Source of the DNA: Paenibacillus hunanensis
GTDB taxonomy: Bacteria > Bacillota > Bacilli > Paenibacillales > Paenibacillaceae
NCBI RefSeq assembly: GCF_014645615.1
Contig: NZ_BMMB01000006.1
Location: 372,001 to 436,000 of the forward strand
Reading direction: 5' to 3'
Length of the DNA stretch: 64,000 bases
Shown: positions 35,075 to 43,889 of the stretch, piece after piece
Layout of the letters: each line of letters begins with the position of its first letter
Numbering within the stretch: the stretch's first letter is position 1
Notes under the pieces: generated by a model
Told to the model about the DNA's origin: nothing
Seen by the model: the letters and a program-made list of their open reading frames with translations, nothing else
Databases searched by the model: none
Translations under genes and position numbers: made by a program

Positions 35075-35857
35075 ATGAACAAAACTATTTTTAGTCATTT
35101 TCATCCAGACGAGCGAGAATTTGTGGAACGGGCAGCCGAGTGGATTGAGAATGCAGCCCGTTATCATGAACAGAAGCTGACGGATTTTCTTGATCCGCGT
35201 CAGGCGTATATATTGTCCACACTGGCGGCTCGTGAGCCCGATGTGCAGATCCGACTGGAGGGTGGATCGGAGCATGCAGAGCGTAGACGTGCATTAATTG
35301 CACCGGATTATGCGGATCTATCGCAGGAAGATATGCAGCTGACGGTGCTGGAGATTACACCAGAAGGGCAACGTTTTACCGAGCTGGAGCATGGCGATTA
35401 TATGGGCTCGCTGCTTGGACTCGGAATGAAGCGCGACAAGATTGGCGATATTCATGTCCTGGATGATGGCTGTCATACCGTCGTTGCCACGGAGATTGCA
35501 TCGTATCTTAATTTGAATATGAATCAGGTACACCGACTACATGTGATGACCAGTCTATTACCGATTGAGCAATTACGTGCTGCCGAGCAGGAGCTGCAAA
35601 CGATGGACCTATCTGTCGCTTCGATGCGACTGGATGGTATCGCCAGCGATGTGTATCGACTAAGTCGCAGTAAAATACTCGTACCGATCAAGGCTGGGCG
35701 TTGTAAGGTCAACTGGAAGCCAGAGGAAGATCCTTCTCATGCGCTCAAAGAAGGCGATGTAGTATCGGTACAGGGAATGGGACGCTTCAAGGTGCTGGAG
35801 CTGGAAGGTATTACGAAAAAAGGCCGTTACCGTGTGAAAATCGGGAAATTCGTGTAA
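35075..35857 (+). CDS. ylmH: S4-domain RNA-binding protein YlmH
   Basis: 260-residue protein. The N-terminal part holds FLDPRQAYILSTL and VTVLEI-like strands; MKRDKIGDIHVLDDGCHTVVATEIASYL is typical of YlmH. The S4 RNA-binding fold is C-terminal (about 180-250: MRLDGIASDVYRLSRSKILVPIKAGRCKVN). YlmH has been implicated in 50S ribosome rescue and quality control in Firmicutes. It is separated from yggT by a terminator, so it probably has its own promoter. In B. subtilis divIVA follows, as here after 317 bases with no visible gene. Confidence 0.92.
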   Translation: MNKTIFSHFHPDEREFVERAAEWIENAARYHEQKLTDFLDPRQAYILSTLAAREPDVQIRLEGGSEHAERRRALIAPDYADLSQEDMQLTVLEITPEGQRFTELEHGDYMGSLLGLGMKRDKIGDIHVLDDGCHTVVATEIASYLNLNMNQVHRLHVMTSLLPIEQLRAAEQELQTMDLSVASMRLDGIASDVYRLSRSKILVPIKAGRCKVNWKPEEDPSHALKEGDVVSVQGMGRFKVLELEGITKKGRYRVKIGKFV

Positions 35858-36174
35858 GCGTCGGCAGGAATATAACGAGGCGATGCTGAATATATAAAAG
35901 AGCCCGTGTTGTTTCAATGGAACCACATATCGGTGTATATACAAAAGGATCGCGGCATGCGTCCAGCTGATTCCGTATGGTCGATACGATGTCGTTCAGG
36001 CACTGTCTGGCGGTATATATAGGAATACGGGCTTCACAATAGGCGGCATGCTGCCGATATCGTTATCATGTTATTCATTTCGGTAGTAAGCTAGTGTTCA
36101 ACGATGCTGAAATACAGTATGATAACAATACAAAAGGCAATTCAACGGCCTAATATCATAGGAGGTGTCTATCC

Positions 36175-36768
36175 ATGCCATTAACCCCGCTGGATATACA
36201 TAATAAGGAATTCTCGCGTCGGCTGCGTGGTTATGACGAAGATGAAGTGAATGAGTTTCTCGATCAGGTAATCAAGGATTATGAGGGACTGATTCGCGAA
36301 AACAAGGATTTGCAAAATCAGCTGCTTGCTGTGCAGGAGCGTCTGGATCATTTTGCGAATCTGGAGGAGACACTGAGTAAAACGATCATCGTTGCCCAGG
36401 AAGCAGCGGATGAGGTAAAGAACAACGCCAAGAAGGAAGCGCAGCTCATTATTAAGGAATCCGAGAAAAATGCGGATCGTATCATTAATGAGTCGCTGTC
36501 GAAGGCGCGCAAGGTGTCGATGGAAGTGGAAGAGCTTAAAAAGCAGGCTTCGATCTATCGTACTCGTTTCCGGACACTGGTGGAGGCACAGCTGGAGCTG
36601 CTCAGTCAGGACGGCTGGGACGCCTTGGAAAATCAAACCCGCGAGCTGGAGCGTACAAGCAGTGAGCGTCAGGAGCGCAATGAGCGCGACCGTGAGCAGT
36701 GGAATCGTGAACGTCAGGACGAGCGCGAGCCGGAAGAAAATCGTTCGGTAAGTGGCGATCTCTACTAA
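36175..36768 (+). CDS. divIVA: Septum/pole-targeting protein DivIVA
   Basis: 197-residue DivIVA. The N-terminal membrane-curvature domain is MPLTPLDIHNKEFSRRLRGYDEDEVNEFLDQV; long coiled coils follow (about residues 35-70 and 85-165). The tail is very rich in Arg and Glu and ends SGDLY. DivIVA marks negatively curved membrane at septa and poles and recruits Min and other proteins. The ribosome site AGGAGG is strong. The gene ends before the T-box leader of ileS. Confidence 0.95.
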   Translation: MPLTPLDIHNKEFSRRLRGYDEDEVNEFLDQVIKDYEGLIRENKDLQNQLLAVQERLDHFANLEETLSKTIIVAQEAADEVKNNAKKEAQLIIKESEKNADRIINESLSKARKVSMEVEELKKQASIYRTRFRTLVEAQLELLSQDGWDALENQTRELERTSSERQERNERDREQWNRERQDEREPEENRSVSGDLY

Positions 36769-36881
36769 GCGGCTACATTATGCAGGATCACCTCGTTCCA
36801 CGGTAGCTGATCCGGTGATGCTATGTTGGAGCTGAGGGATGAATGGTAGCGAAGCTATTTATACAGCCCTATGGCAAATGG

Positions 36882-36910
36882 TTGACATTTTGCAGAGGAA
36901 GCGATATAAA
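36882..36910 (+). promoter_or_regulatory. Strong sigma-A promoter of the ileS T-box transcript
   Basis: TTGACA (36882-36887), 17-base spacer, TATAAA (36905-36910). It drives a leader of about 500 bases that ends in the T-box terminator before ileS. Confidence 0.8.
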
Positions 36911-36999
36911 TATTTTATGACCATGACGTTTTCTTGGAAGGCGTCACTTCGAAATGACTCGGTAACAGGAGCTTGCTTCTGCACCGTAGTATAGTTGCA

Positions 37000-37297
37000 T
37001 ACATTCTGTGATGGGGCCAGTACAGGCTATGATCGTTTGTAGAGAGTTGGCGGTTGGTGCAAGCCAATAAACGATGAGCTATGGAAAATCTCCCCGGAGA
37101 AGCGCGGCTGAACCTATTCAGTAAGCCAAGCCGGATTGCCTGCCGTTATCAGGGCGCCGCATGAATCGTGCGGGCATAAGTGTCATTATGATCGGAAGAA
37201 TACGTCTGTGTAGCAGAACGGAATTCTTAACCTATTGTGATGAAACAAGGGTGGTAACGCGAGCAACCTCGTCCCTTTCCAGGGACGGGGTTTTTTT
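37000..37297 (+). ncRNA. T-box riboswitch (isoleucine) upstream of ileS
   Basis: Stem I includes ATCGTTT (37032-37038) paired with AAACGAT (37069-37075) around the AGAGAG and GGTTGGTGCAAGCC motifs. The likely specifier is ATC at 37088-37090 (Ile), in the loop after GGAAA. The T-box core AGGGTGGTAACGCG at 37248-37261 carries the TGGT that pairs with the ACCA end of uncharged tRNA. The terminator stem CCTCGTCCCT / AGGGACGGGG ends in seven T residues (37291-37297). Uncharged tRNA-Ile favours the antiterminator and ileS expression. The left border is approximate. Confidence 0.92.
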
Positions 37298-37411
37298 GAC
37301 GTTTTGGCTAGTGATCAGACAGCTGACGCATAAGGGTAATCGGATGGCGAAAGCGATCCTGCTGCACGGACAGATTCATCATGGTTCGAATTGGAGAAAG
37401 GATGGGGAAAC

Positions 37412-40400
37412 ATGCAAAGAGTAGATGTGAAAGAGAAAGCACGTGCACGCGATTTGCGCATGCTGAACAAATGGAAAGAGGAGCGTACATTCCAGCGCTC
37501 CATCGAGAGCCGTGAAGGTAAACCGAACTTTGTCTTTTATGAAGGCCCGCCAACAGCGAACGGAAAGCCGCATATCGGTCACGTACTGGGTCGTGTAATC
37601 AAAGACTTTATCGGTCGTTATAACACGATGAAGGGCTATCGCGTTGTACGTAAAGCAGGCTGGGATACACACGGTCTGCCTGTCGAGCTCGGCGTACAGA
37701 AAAAGCTCGGTATCTCGCACAAATGGGAGATCGAGGATTACGGCGTTGAGAAATTCATCAACGAATGTAAAGCGAGCGTATTTGAATATGAACAGCAGTG
37801 GCGCGATCTGACAGAAGCAATCGGCTACTGGACAGATATGGATCATCCATACATCACACTGAACAATGGCTATATCGAGAGTGTATGGAATATCCTCGCA
37901 ACGATCCACGATAAAGGACTCATGTATCGCGGTCACCGCGTAAGCCCATACTGTCCTTCCTGCCAGACGACACTAAGCTCGCACGAAGTCGCACAGGGTT
38001 ATAAAGACGTCAAAGACCTGAGTGCGACTGCAAAGTTCAAGCTGCATAGCAGTGGCGAATTCGTACTGGCATGGACGACTACACCTTGGACATTGCCATC
38101 TCACGTTGCGCTGGCAGTGAATCCAGATATGGAATATGCACGTGTACGCCAAAACGGTGAAGTGTACATCGTTGCGAAAAACCTCGTTGAAAAAGTAATG
38201 GAGCCAATCAAAGCCGAGTATGAAGTGCTCAGCACACTGCCAGGTTCCGAGCTGGTAGGTCAAACTTATGATGCTCCATTCAACTATATCCAGGCAGAGA
38301 AAACTAATGTCGTGCTGGGTGCAAGCTTTGTTACCGATGCAAGTGGTACAGGTATCGTTCACATGGCACCTGCACACGGTGAAGATGACTATCGTGTATG
38401 CCGTGAGAATGGCATCAGCTTCGTCAATCTGGTTGATCTGGAAGGTAAATTCGTACCGCAGGTGACGGATTTTGCTGGACGTTTTGTCAAGGACTGCGAT
38501 GTAGACATTATCAAGTACCTATCGGAGCATGGCACACTGTTCAGCAAAGAGCGTTATGAGCACAGCTATCCATTCTGCTGGCGCTGTGATACACCGCTGC
38601 TTTACTATGCAATGGACAGCTGGTTTATCCAGACTACAGCCATTAAGGATCAGCTGATCGCCAACAACAACGATGTTACCTGGTATCCAGGTCATGTTCG
38701 TGAAGGACGCTTCGGTAAGTTCCTTGAGGATCTGGTCGACTGGAATATCAGCCGTGATCGTTACTGGGGTACACCGCTTAACGTATGGGTATGTGAAGAG
38801 ACAGGCGAGCAATTCGCACCGCATAGCATTGCCGAGCTGCGTGAGCGTGCAATCGGTGACGTACCAGAGGATCTGGAGCTGCACAAGCCTTATGTAGATG
38901 ATGTGAAAGTACGTAGCTCCTGCGGACAGTACGAAATGAAACGTACACCAGAGGTGATCGACGTCTGGTTCGATAGTGGCTCGATGCCTTTCGCCCAGCA
39001 ACACTATCCATTTGAAAATGAAGATGTGTTCAAGCAGCAATACCCTGCTGATATGATCTGTGAGGGGATTGACCAGACGCGTGGCTGGTTCTACAGTTTG
39101 CTTGCGGTATCTACATTGCTGACAGGACAGGCGCCGTATAAAGCAGTTATGGCAACCGGACACGTACTCGACGAAAACGGTCAAAAAATGTCCAAGTCCA
39201 AAGGAAATGTTATCGATCCGTGGGAAGTCATCGAAGAATATGGCACCGATGCATTCCGCTGGGCGCTCCTGTCTGATAGTGCGCCGTGGAACAGCAAGCG
39301 TTTCTCCAAAGGGATCGTTGGTGAAGCGAAGTCCAAGCTTGTGGATACACTCGTGAACACACACGCGTTCCTGACGCTGTATGCGACGATCGATGGCTTT
39401 GACCCGGCGGAGCATCCATTCCAGCCGTCTGAGCATAAGCTGGATCGCTGGATCGTTTCTCGTCTGAACAGCTTGATCATTGTGGTCGAAAAGGCGCTGG
39501 CGGTAAATGATTATCTGAACTCATCCAAAGCAATCGAAGCATTTGTCGATGAGCTGAGTAACTGGTATATCCGTCGTTCCCGTGACCGCTTCTGGGGTGC
39601 AGGCTTGACGGAAGACAAGCTGGATGCGTATCGTACGCTGACCGAGGTGCTGCTTACTACAGCGAAGCTGCTGGCACCATTTACACCAATGCTGGCGGAG
39701 GATATCTATCTGAACCTGAGCAATGGTGAGAGCGTGCATATGGATGATTATCCAGTTGCCAATGAAGCATTGATCGATGCGGAGCTGGAGCGCGACATGG
39801 AGACAGCTCGTCGTATCGTTGAGCTGGCGCGTAACGTACGTAATGAAACGGGAATCAAAAACCGTCAGCCGCTGTCCGAGCTGATTGTATCGCTTGACAA
39901 AGACTTTGATCTGGCAAGCTATGAAGAGATCATCAAGGACGAGATCAATGTGAAGGGCATCCGTACGGAGCATGATGATGCGGGCTTTGTTGATTTTAGC
40001 TTCAAGCTGAACCTGAAAGTAGCGGGTAAAAAGTACGGCAAAAATGTCGGCTTCCTGCAAAACTTCTTCAAAGAGATGACAGCGGAAGAGACACGTCATG
40101 TTGTACAAGCAGGCGTGCTGAACGTAACTTCGCCAGAAGGTGAAGAGCTGCATGTCACAAGCGAAGAGCTACTGGTCGAGAAAAAGGCGAAATCGGGCTT
40201 TGCATCCGCATCCGGTTACGGTCTGACTGTAGCGCTGAATACCGATATCACACCAGAGCTGGAGCAAGAGGGCTGGGTGCGTGAGGTTGTCCGTATGGTA
40301 CAGGATTATCGTAAAAAGCTGGATCTGCCAATCGAGAAATACGTTCATCTGACGCTGAATGTGAGCGATGAGCTGCGCGCAGCGATCGAGGCATTTGATA

Positions 40401-40507
40401 GCGTTCTGCGTGAAAATGTACTCGTGACCGATGTGACCTTCGGCGAAGTAGAAGGTATGGAGCAGGTGGAGCTGGTCGGTCAAAAAGCGGGTATTCACGT
40501 TTCTTGA
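37412..40507 (+). CDS. ileS: Isoleucine--tRNA ligase, type 2 (IleS2-like)
   Basis: 1031-residue class I synthetase charging tRNA-Ile. HIGH motif HIGH at 54-57 in GPPTANGKPHIGHVLGRVIKD, KMSKS at 592-596 (QKMSKSKGNVIDPWEV), an editing domain between them, and DWNISRDRYWGTPLNVWVCEETG. Length near 1030 and the sequence around both motifs fit the type-2 enzymes related to eukaryotic IleRS, not the roughly 920-residue type 1 of B. subtilis. Type-2 enzymes are known to be naturally little sensitive to mupirocin. Start ATG at 37412 gives the usual VDVKEKARARD opening. It is controlled by the T-box directly upstream. Confidence 0.94.
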   Translation: MQRVDVKEKARARDLRMLNKWKEERTFQRSIESREGKPNFVFYEGPPTANGKPHIGHVLGRVIKDFIGRYNTMKGYRVVRKAGWDTHGLPVELGVQKKLGISHKWEIEDYGVEKFINECKASVFEYEQQWRDLTEAIGYWTDMDHPYITLNNGYIESVWNILATIHDKGLMYRGHRVSPYCPSCQTTLSSHEVAQGYKDVKDLSATAKFKLHSSGEFVLAWTTTPWTLPSHVALAVNPDMEYARVRQNGEVYIVAKNLVEKVMEPIKAEYEVLSTLPGSELVGQTYDAPFNYIQAEKTNVVLGASFVTDASGTGIVHMAPAHGEDDYRVCRENGISFVNLVDLEGKFVPQVTDFAGRFVKDCDVDIIKYLSEHGTLFSKERYEHSYPFCWRCDTPLLYYAMDSWFIQTTAIKDQLIANNNDVTWYPGHVREGRFGKFLEDLVDWNISRDRYWGTPLNVWVCEETGEQFAPHSIAELRERAIGDVPEDLELHKPYVDDVKVRSSCGQYEMKRTPEVIDVWFDSGSMPFAQQHYPFENEDVFKQQYPADMICEGIDQTRGWFYSLLAVSTLLTGQAPYKAVMATGHVLDENGQKMSKSKGNVIDPWEVIEEYGTDAFRWALLSDSAPWNSKRFSKGIVGEAKSKLVDTLVNTHAFLTLYATIDGFDPAEHPFQPSEHKLDRWIVSRLNSLIIVVEKALAVNDYLNSSKAIEAFVDELSNWYIRRSRDRFWGAGLTEDKLDAYRTLTEVLLTTAKLLAPFTPMLAEDIYLNLSNGESVHMDDYPVANEALIDAELERDMETARRIVELARNVRNETGIKNRQPLSELIVSLDKDFDLASYEEIIKDEINVKGIRTEHDDAGFVDFSFKLNLKVAGKKYGKNVGFLQNFFKEMTAEETRHVVQAGVLNVTSPEGEELHVTSEELLVEKKAKSGFASASGYGLTVALNTDITPELEQEGWVREVVRMVQDYRKKLDLPIEKYVHLTLNVSDELRAAIEAFDSVLRENVLVTDVTFGEVEGMEQVELVGQKAGIHVS

Positions 40508-40681
40508 TTGAATTGTAGTAAGTGATATGGAAAGTGATAGAGTGCAGAGATTCAAAATGAAATGATTTAGAGTGAAGTAAAGCAAGCTAAAGTATGCAGT
40601 GGCCAGTTATTTCTAATGTAATCCATTGGATAATGTAGTCTATTGGATGATTTAGAACTAAATTAGCCGGCTGCTGCTGAG

Positions 40682-40744
40682 CCTGTCGTTGTCCTTTTAT
40701 CCATCAAGTCGTATGGATGCTGGATGACGGCAGGTTTTTTTGTA
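40682..40744 (+). terminator. Terminator after ileS
   Basis: CCTGTCGT pairs with ACGGCAGG (one wobble), with an inner TCCATC/GGATG-type stem, followed by eight T residues. The rest of 40508-41002 holds no supported gene; a DksA-type gene is often found here in relatives. Confidence 0.75.
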
Positions 40745-41002
40745 TAATACATGGTGAGCATAATGGATAGTTAGAGGATATCTTATAGCAAATACGATAC
40801 TATTCATACTTAAAGGATGTATCTCTGCCTGTGAAATTTCACTAGAGACGATGAGTTCATCCTTAACATGCTTCGTTCAATAGACGCACTCTGCCCCCTA
40901 TGCTACAATAAGAAAAGCTGTGTTTACGATGCAATCGGACAGAATGTAGTGCGCTCCGCTGCCGCCAGCACAGGGATTGAACAAACAGGGTGGAGGATGA
41001 AC

Positions 41003-41464
41003 GTGATCTATTATGTAATTGCGCTCGTGGCTATTATTATCGACCAGATCAGTAAATATTTCGTGGCAACACGGATGGAGCTGAGAGAGCAAATTCCGGT
41101 GATTGGCGACTTTTTTATGATTACATCGCATCGGAATCAGGGAGCAGCTTTTGGTATTTTGCAAAATCAGCGCTGGTTTTTCATTGTTATTACGATTGCA
41201 GTCGTTGTTGCGCTCGTATGGTACATTCAAAAGGTAAAATCTCGGCCGGATAAGCTGCTGCCTGTTGCATTATCGCTTGTGCTGGGTGGAGCGATCGGTA
41301 ACTTTATAGATCGTGCACGTATGGGAGAGGTCGTTGATTTCTTTCAGTTTAATTTTGGCAGCTACACCTTCCCGATCTTCAACGTTGCAGATTCATGCAT
41401 CGTGGTCGGGGTGGCATTAATCATTCTGGACGCGATCATCGATATGCGTCGCGAGAAGAAGTAG
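41003..41464 (+). CDS. lspA: Lipoprotein signal peptidase (signal peptidase II)
   Basis: 153-residue four-helix membrane aspartic protease that cleaves prolipoproteins after lipid attachment. Conserved regions: DQISKYFV at the first helix, TSHRNQGAAFGIL, GGAIGNFIDRARMGEVVDFF and FPIFNVADSCIVVG, the last two holding the catalytic Asp pair. A GTG start at 41003 is chosen: GGAGG ends at 40996, six bases upstream, and the product then begins IYYVIALVAIIIDQ, matching B. subtilis LspA; the ATG at 40997 touches the ribosome site. Confidence 0.92.
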   Translation: MIYYVIALVAIIIDQISKYFVATRMELREQIPVIGDFFMITSHRNQGAAFGILQNQRWFFIVITIAVVVALVWYIQKVKSRPDKLLPVALSLVLGGAIGNFIDRARMGEVVDFFQFNFGSYTFPIFNVADSCIVVGVALIILDAIIDMRREKK

Positions 41465-41493
41465 TATGCCCGCAGGAAAGAGGAGAAGAACAA

Positions 41494-42525
41494 TTGAGTA
41501 ATCATGAAAAAGAACAAGAACGTACATCACACGTAGAGGAACAGGAAAACCAGCTGCTGGATTCGGCACTGGTAGATGAGCTGTCCGATGAAGATGATGC
41601 GGAGCTAGAGACACTGGAATGGACAGTGGATGCAGAGGATGCAAAGGCACGTATTGATAAATACATTACGGATCGTATGCCAGAAGGCATTTCCCGTTCG
41701 CAGATTCAAGGCTGGATTGCGGATCAGCATGTGCTGGTAAATGGACAACCAGTAAAGGCGAATCGCAAGCTTGCTGAGGGTGAGCAAGTGCTCGTACGTG
41801 TTCCAGGACCTGCCGCTACAGAGCTGCAACCGGAAAATATTCCACTGGATATCGTTTATGAGGATTCCGACTTGATCGTGATCAACAAGCCAAGTGGGAT
41901 GGTCGTGCATCCAGCGGCTGGTCATTATTCCGGTACAATGGTCAACGCACTGATGTACCATTGCACCGATCTGTCAGGCATTAATGGCGAGCTGCGTCCA
42001 GGTATCGTTCACCGTATCGATAAGGATACGAGCGGTCTACTGATGGCAGCCAAAAACGATAAAGCTCATGCATCGCTGTCTGCCCAGCTGAAGGATCACT
42101 CGGTTACACGTAAATATATCGCGCTGGTGCACGGTAATGTTGAGCACGATCACGGTACCATTGATGCGCCGATCGGACGTGCATCGCAAAACCGTAAAAT
42201 GTTTACCGTAACAGAGAAAAACGGCAAGCATGCAGTTACTCATTTTGCTGTAAACGAACGCTTTGGCGATTTTACTGTAGTCGAGCTACGTCTGGAAACT
42301 GGACGTACCCACCAGATTCGTGTGCATATGAAGTTTATCGATCATCCGCTTGTTGGTGATCCGATGTATGGACGTGTGCGTGCGAAGGCTTCATTTGTCA
42401 AAGGCCAGGCATTGCATGCAGCGGTGCTCGGATTTGTGCATCCGACAACAGGTGAGTATTTGGAATTCCATGCTCCGCTACCTGATGATATGGAGCAGGA
42501 ATTGTTCGCCCTGCGTAATCGCTGA
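41494..42525 (+). CDS. rluD: Large-subunit rRNA pseudouridine synthase, RluD/YlyB family
   Basis: 343-residue RluA-family enzyme. An S4 RNA-binding domain (about residues 45-110, ARIDKYITDRMPEGISRSQIQGW) precedes the catalytic domain with IVINKPSGMVVHPAAGH and GIVHRIDKDTSGLLMAAK, where the Asp of RIDKDTSG is catalytic. It ends with GRTHQIRVHMKFIDHPLVGDPMYG. It uses a TTG start at 41494, about eight bases after AGGAGA; no in-frame ATG precedes the S4 domain. A strongly acidic N-terminal extension of about 40 residues (Glu/Asp/Ser) is unusual for the family. Position after lspA and before pyrR matches ylyB of B. subtilis. Confidence 0.92.
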   Translation: MSNHEKEQERTSHVEEQENQLLDSALVDELSDEDDAELETLEWTVDAEDAKARIDKYITDRMPEGISRSQIQGWIADQHVLVNGQPVKANRKLAEGEQVLVRVPGPAATELQPENIPLDIVYEDSDLIVINKPSGMVVHPAAGHYSGTMVNALMYHCTDLSGINGELRPGIVHRIDKDTSGLLMAAKNDKAHASLSAQLKDHSVTRKYIALVHGNVEHDHGTIDAPIGRASQNRKMFTVTEKNGKHAVTHFAVNERFGDFTVVELRLETGRTHQIRVHMKFIDHPLVGDPMYGRVRAKASFVKGQALHAAVLGFVHPTTGEYLEFHAPLPDDMEQELFALRNR

Positions 42526-42556
42526 TATTTGATCAATTTAATGTAGTCATAATGGA

Positions 42557-42597
42557 AGGACCGACGATCTCAAATGAGAGAAGTCGGTCTTTTTTTG
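42557..42597 (+). terminator. Terminator after rluD
   Basis: GACCGAC (42559-42565) pairs with GTCGGTC (42583-42589) and is followed by seven T residues. Confidence 0.85.
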
Positions 42598-42787
42598 CTG
42601 TGTATGATGTATATGAAGTCATACAATATTTTCTATACGGATGCGGTGCTTGCTTTATGTTCATATCTTTCTTGATGTTACTCTATATACCTTCAGTTCA
42701 TTTTTATAGTTATGTATGACGCCTAGGTAACTAATCTGACTAGCTAGAGTATGGAAGCAAATTCCTATGTATCGAAGGCGCACATAA

Positions 42788-42903
42788 CGAAGGGAAGGAG
42801 ATAAGGGAAAGGACGACTTTTGAGCACAGGAATCTACATTTGCTTCCACTTCGTAGATTCCTGTGCGAGACGGGAGTCCGTCCCTTATTCCTTCCCGAAG
42901 TGA
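42788..42903. repeat. Long imperfect palindromic element
   Basis: A hairpin with arms of about 50 bases. The inner 14 bases of each arm are perfect (GCACAGGAATCTAC with GTAGATTCCTGTGC around a 14-base loop). The outer arms match with small gaps, for example GAAGGGAAGGAGATAAGGGA against CTTCGGGAAGGAATAAGGGA read on the other strand. It lies in the 794-base gap between rluD and pyrR, behind the rluD terminator and before the pyr promoter, and codes for nothing convincing. It looks like a dispersed palindromic repeat (REP or MITE type) rather than a terminator, as no T run follows. Confidence 0.6.
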
Positions 42904-42982
42904 TTGATGCGATACCTCATCATTCAAGTTAGCTTATCCATCTTCATACAAGAACCCTATATCGTCCTCTACATTTACAAGG

Positions 42983-43011
42983 TTGACAACCCTGCCCGCT
43001 TCTGTCATAAT
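42983..43011 (+). promoter_or_regulatory. Promoter of the pyr operon
   Basis: TTGACA (42983-42988), 17-base spacer, CATAAT (43006-43011); transcription would start near 43018, just before the attenuator. Confidence 0.8.
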
Positions 43012-43017
43012 TCAGTT

Positions 43018-43195
43018 CAGATGAATAAGCACCTTTAATTCAGTCCCGTGAGACTGGCAAGGTAACGTGAATGATGTTCACTGCAAGTACACCCTCCGCT
43101 GGAGTGGTGATGGTGCAGTGCGTCGAAGTATGACAGTCATAACCGCTGGTAGATGACTGCACACTCCTTGCCGTTCGGGGCAGGGAGTTTTTTTA
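43018..43195 (+). promoter_or_regulatory. PyrR-dependent attenuator leader
   Basis: The PyrR-binding hairpin is CAGTCCCGTGAGACTGGCAAGG-like: CAGTCCCGTGAGACTG at 43041-43056 matches the TCC-N-GNGAG consensus of anti-antiterminators. A terminator stem CTCCTTGCC / GGGGCAGGGAG with seven T residues closes at about 43194. When UMP is high, PyrR binds the first hairpin and the terminator forms. pyrR is the next gene. Because pyrB overlaps pyrR there is no second leader between them, unlike B. subtilis with attenuators also around pyrP. Confidence 0.88.
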
Positions 43196-43319
43196 TGCCC
43201 TGTTTTCGAACGGTACCGCAATCACAGTACAGGAGCATGCAGCATAACCATACGACGGTATGCCTGTTAACCACGGGGCCTTAGGTGTAAGCAACATAAA
43301 CCTGAGGAGGCTATAAATC

Positions 43320-43889
43320 ATGACGATGGATATGCATGTGAACATTATCATGGATGAGACGGCAATTCGCCGGGCACTGACCCGTATTGCACACGAGATT
43401 TTGGAAAAGAATAAAGGGATCGAGGATTGCATCATCGTCGGTATTCGCACACGCGGTGTATATCTGGCACGACGAATTGCAGCACGCATTCAGGAGATCG
43501 AAGGTACACCGGTTCCTTACGGCGAGCTAGACATTACAGGCTACCGTGATGACCGTAGCGACGAGCCGAAGGCAGCACTGGGCGAGCAGGTTCGACTCAC
43601 ACCGGAAAATCTGAGTATCCGCGATAAGAAGATTATCCTGTGCGATGATGTACTTTACACGGGACGCACGATCCGCGCTGCAATGGATGCGCTGATGGAC
43701 TGCGGACGTCCGAATCAGATTCAGCTGGCAGTGCTAGCGGATCGCGGACATCGCGAGCTGCCGATTCGACCAGATTATATCGGTAAGAACGTACCAACTT
43801 CCAAGCTGGAAGAGATCGAGGTTCGACTGAGTGAAGTAGATGGGAATGATCAGGTTAATATCCTGCAACGTCGGGAGGCCACGGTATGA
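43320..43889 (+). CDS. pyrR: Bifunctional pyr operon regulator / uracil phosphoribosyltransferase PyrR
   Basis: 189-residue type I phosphoribosyltransferase-fold protein that binds pyr mRNA with UMP and also has weak uracil phosphoribosyltransferase activity. Motifs: AIRRALTRIAHEILEKNKG, GIRTRGVYLARR, the PRPP loop ILCDDVLYTGRTIRAAMDAL, LADRGHRELPIRPDYIGKNVPTS. GAGGAGG lies about ten bases before the first ATG; further ATGs at 43326 and 43350 are in frame, so the start is not certain. Its stop overlaps the pyrB start (ATGA). Confidence 0.95.
   Translation: MTMDMHVNIIMDETAIRRALTRIAHEILEKNKGIEDCIIVGIRTRGVYLARRIAARIQEIEGTPVPYGELDITGYRDDRSDEPKAALGEQVRLTPENLSIRDKKIILCDDVLYTGRTIRAAMDALMDCGRPNQIQLAVLADRGHRELPIRPDYIGKNVPTSKLEEIEVRLSEVDGNDQVNILQRREATV

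Noticed and set aside
42661..42927. 88-codon minus-strand frame covering the palindromic element
   Set aside because: It is mostly the translation of the palindrome itself, without a ribosome site; treated as a repeat instead.
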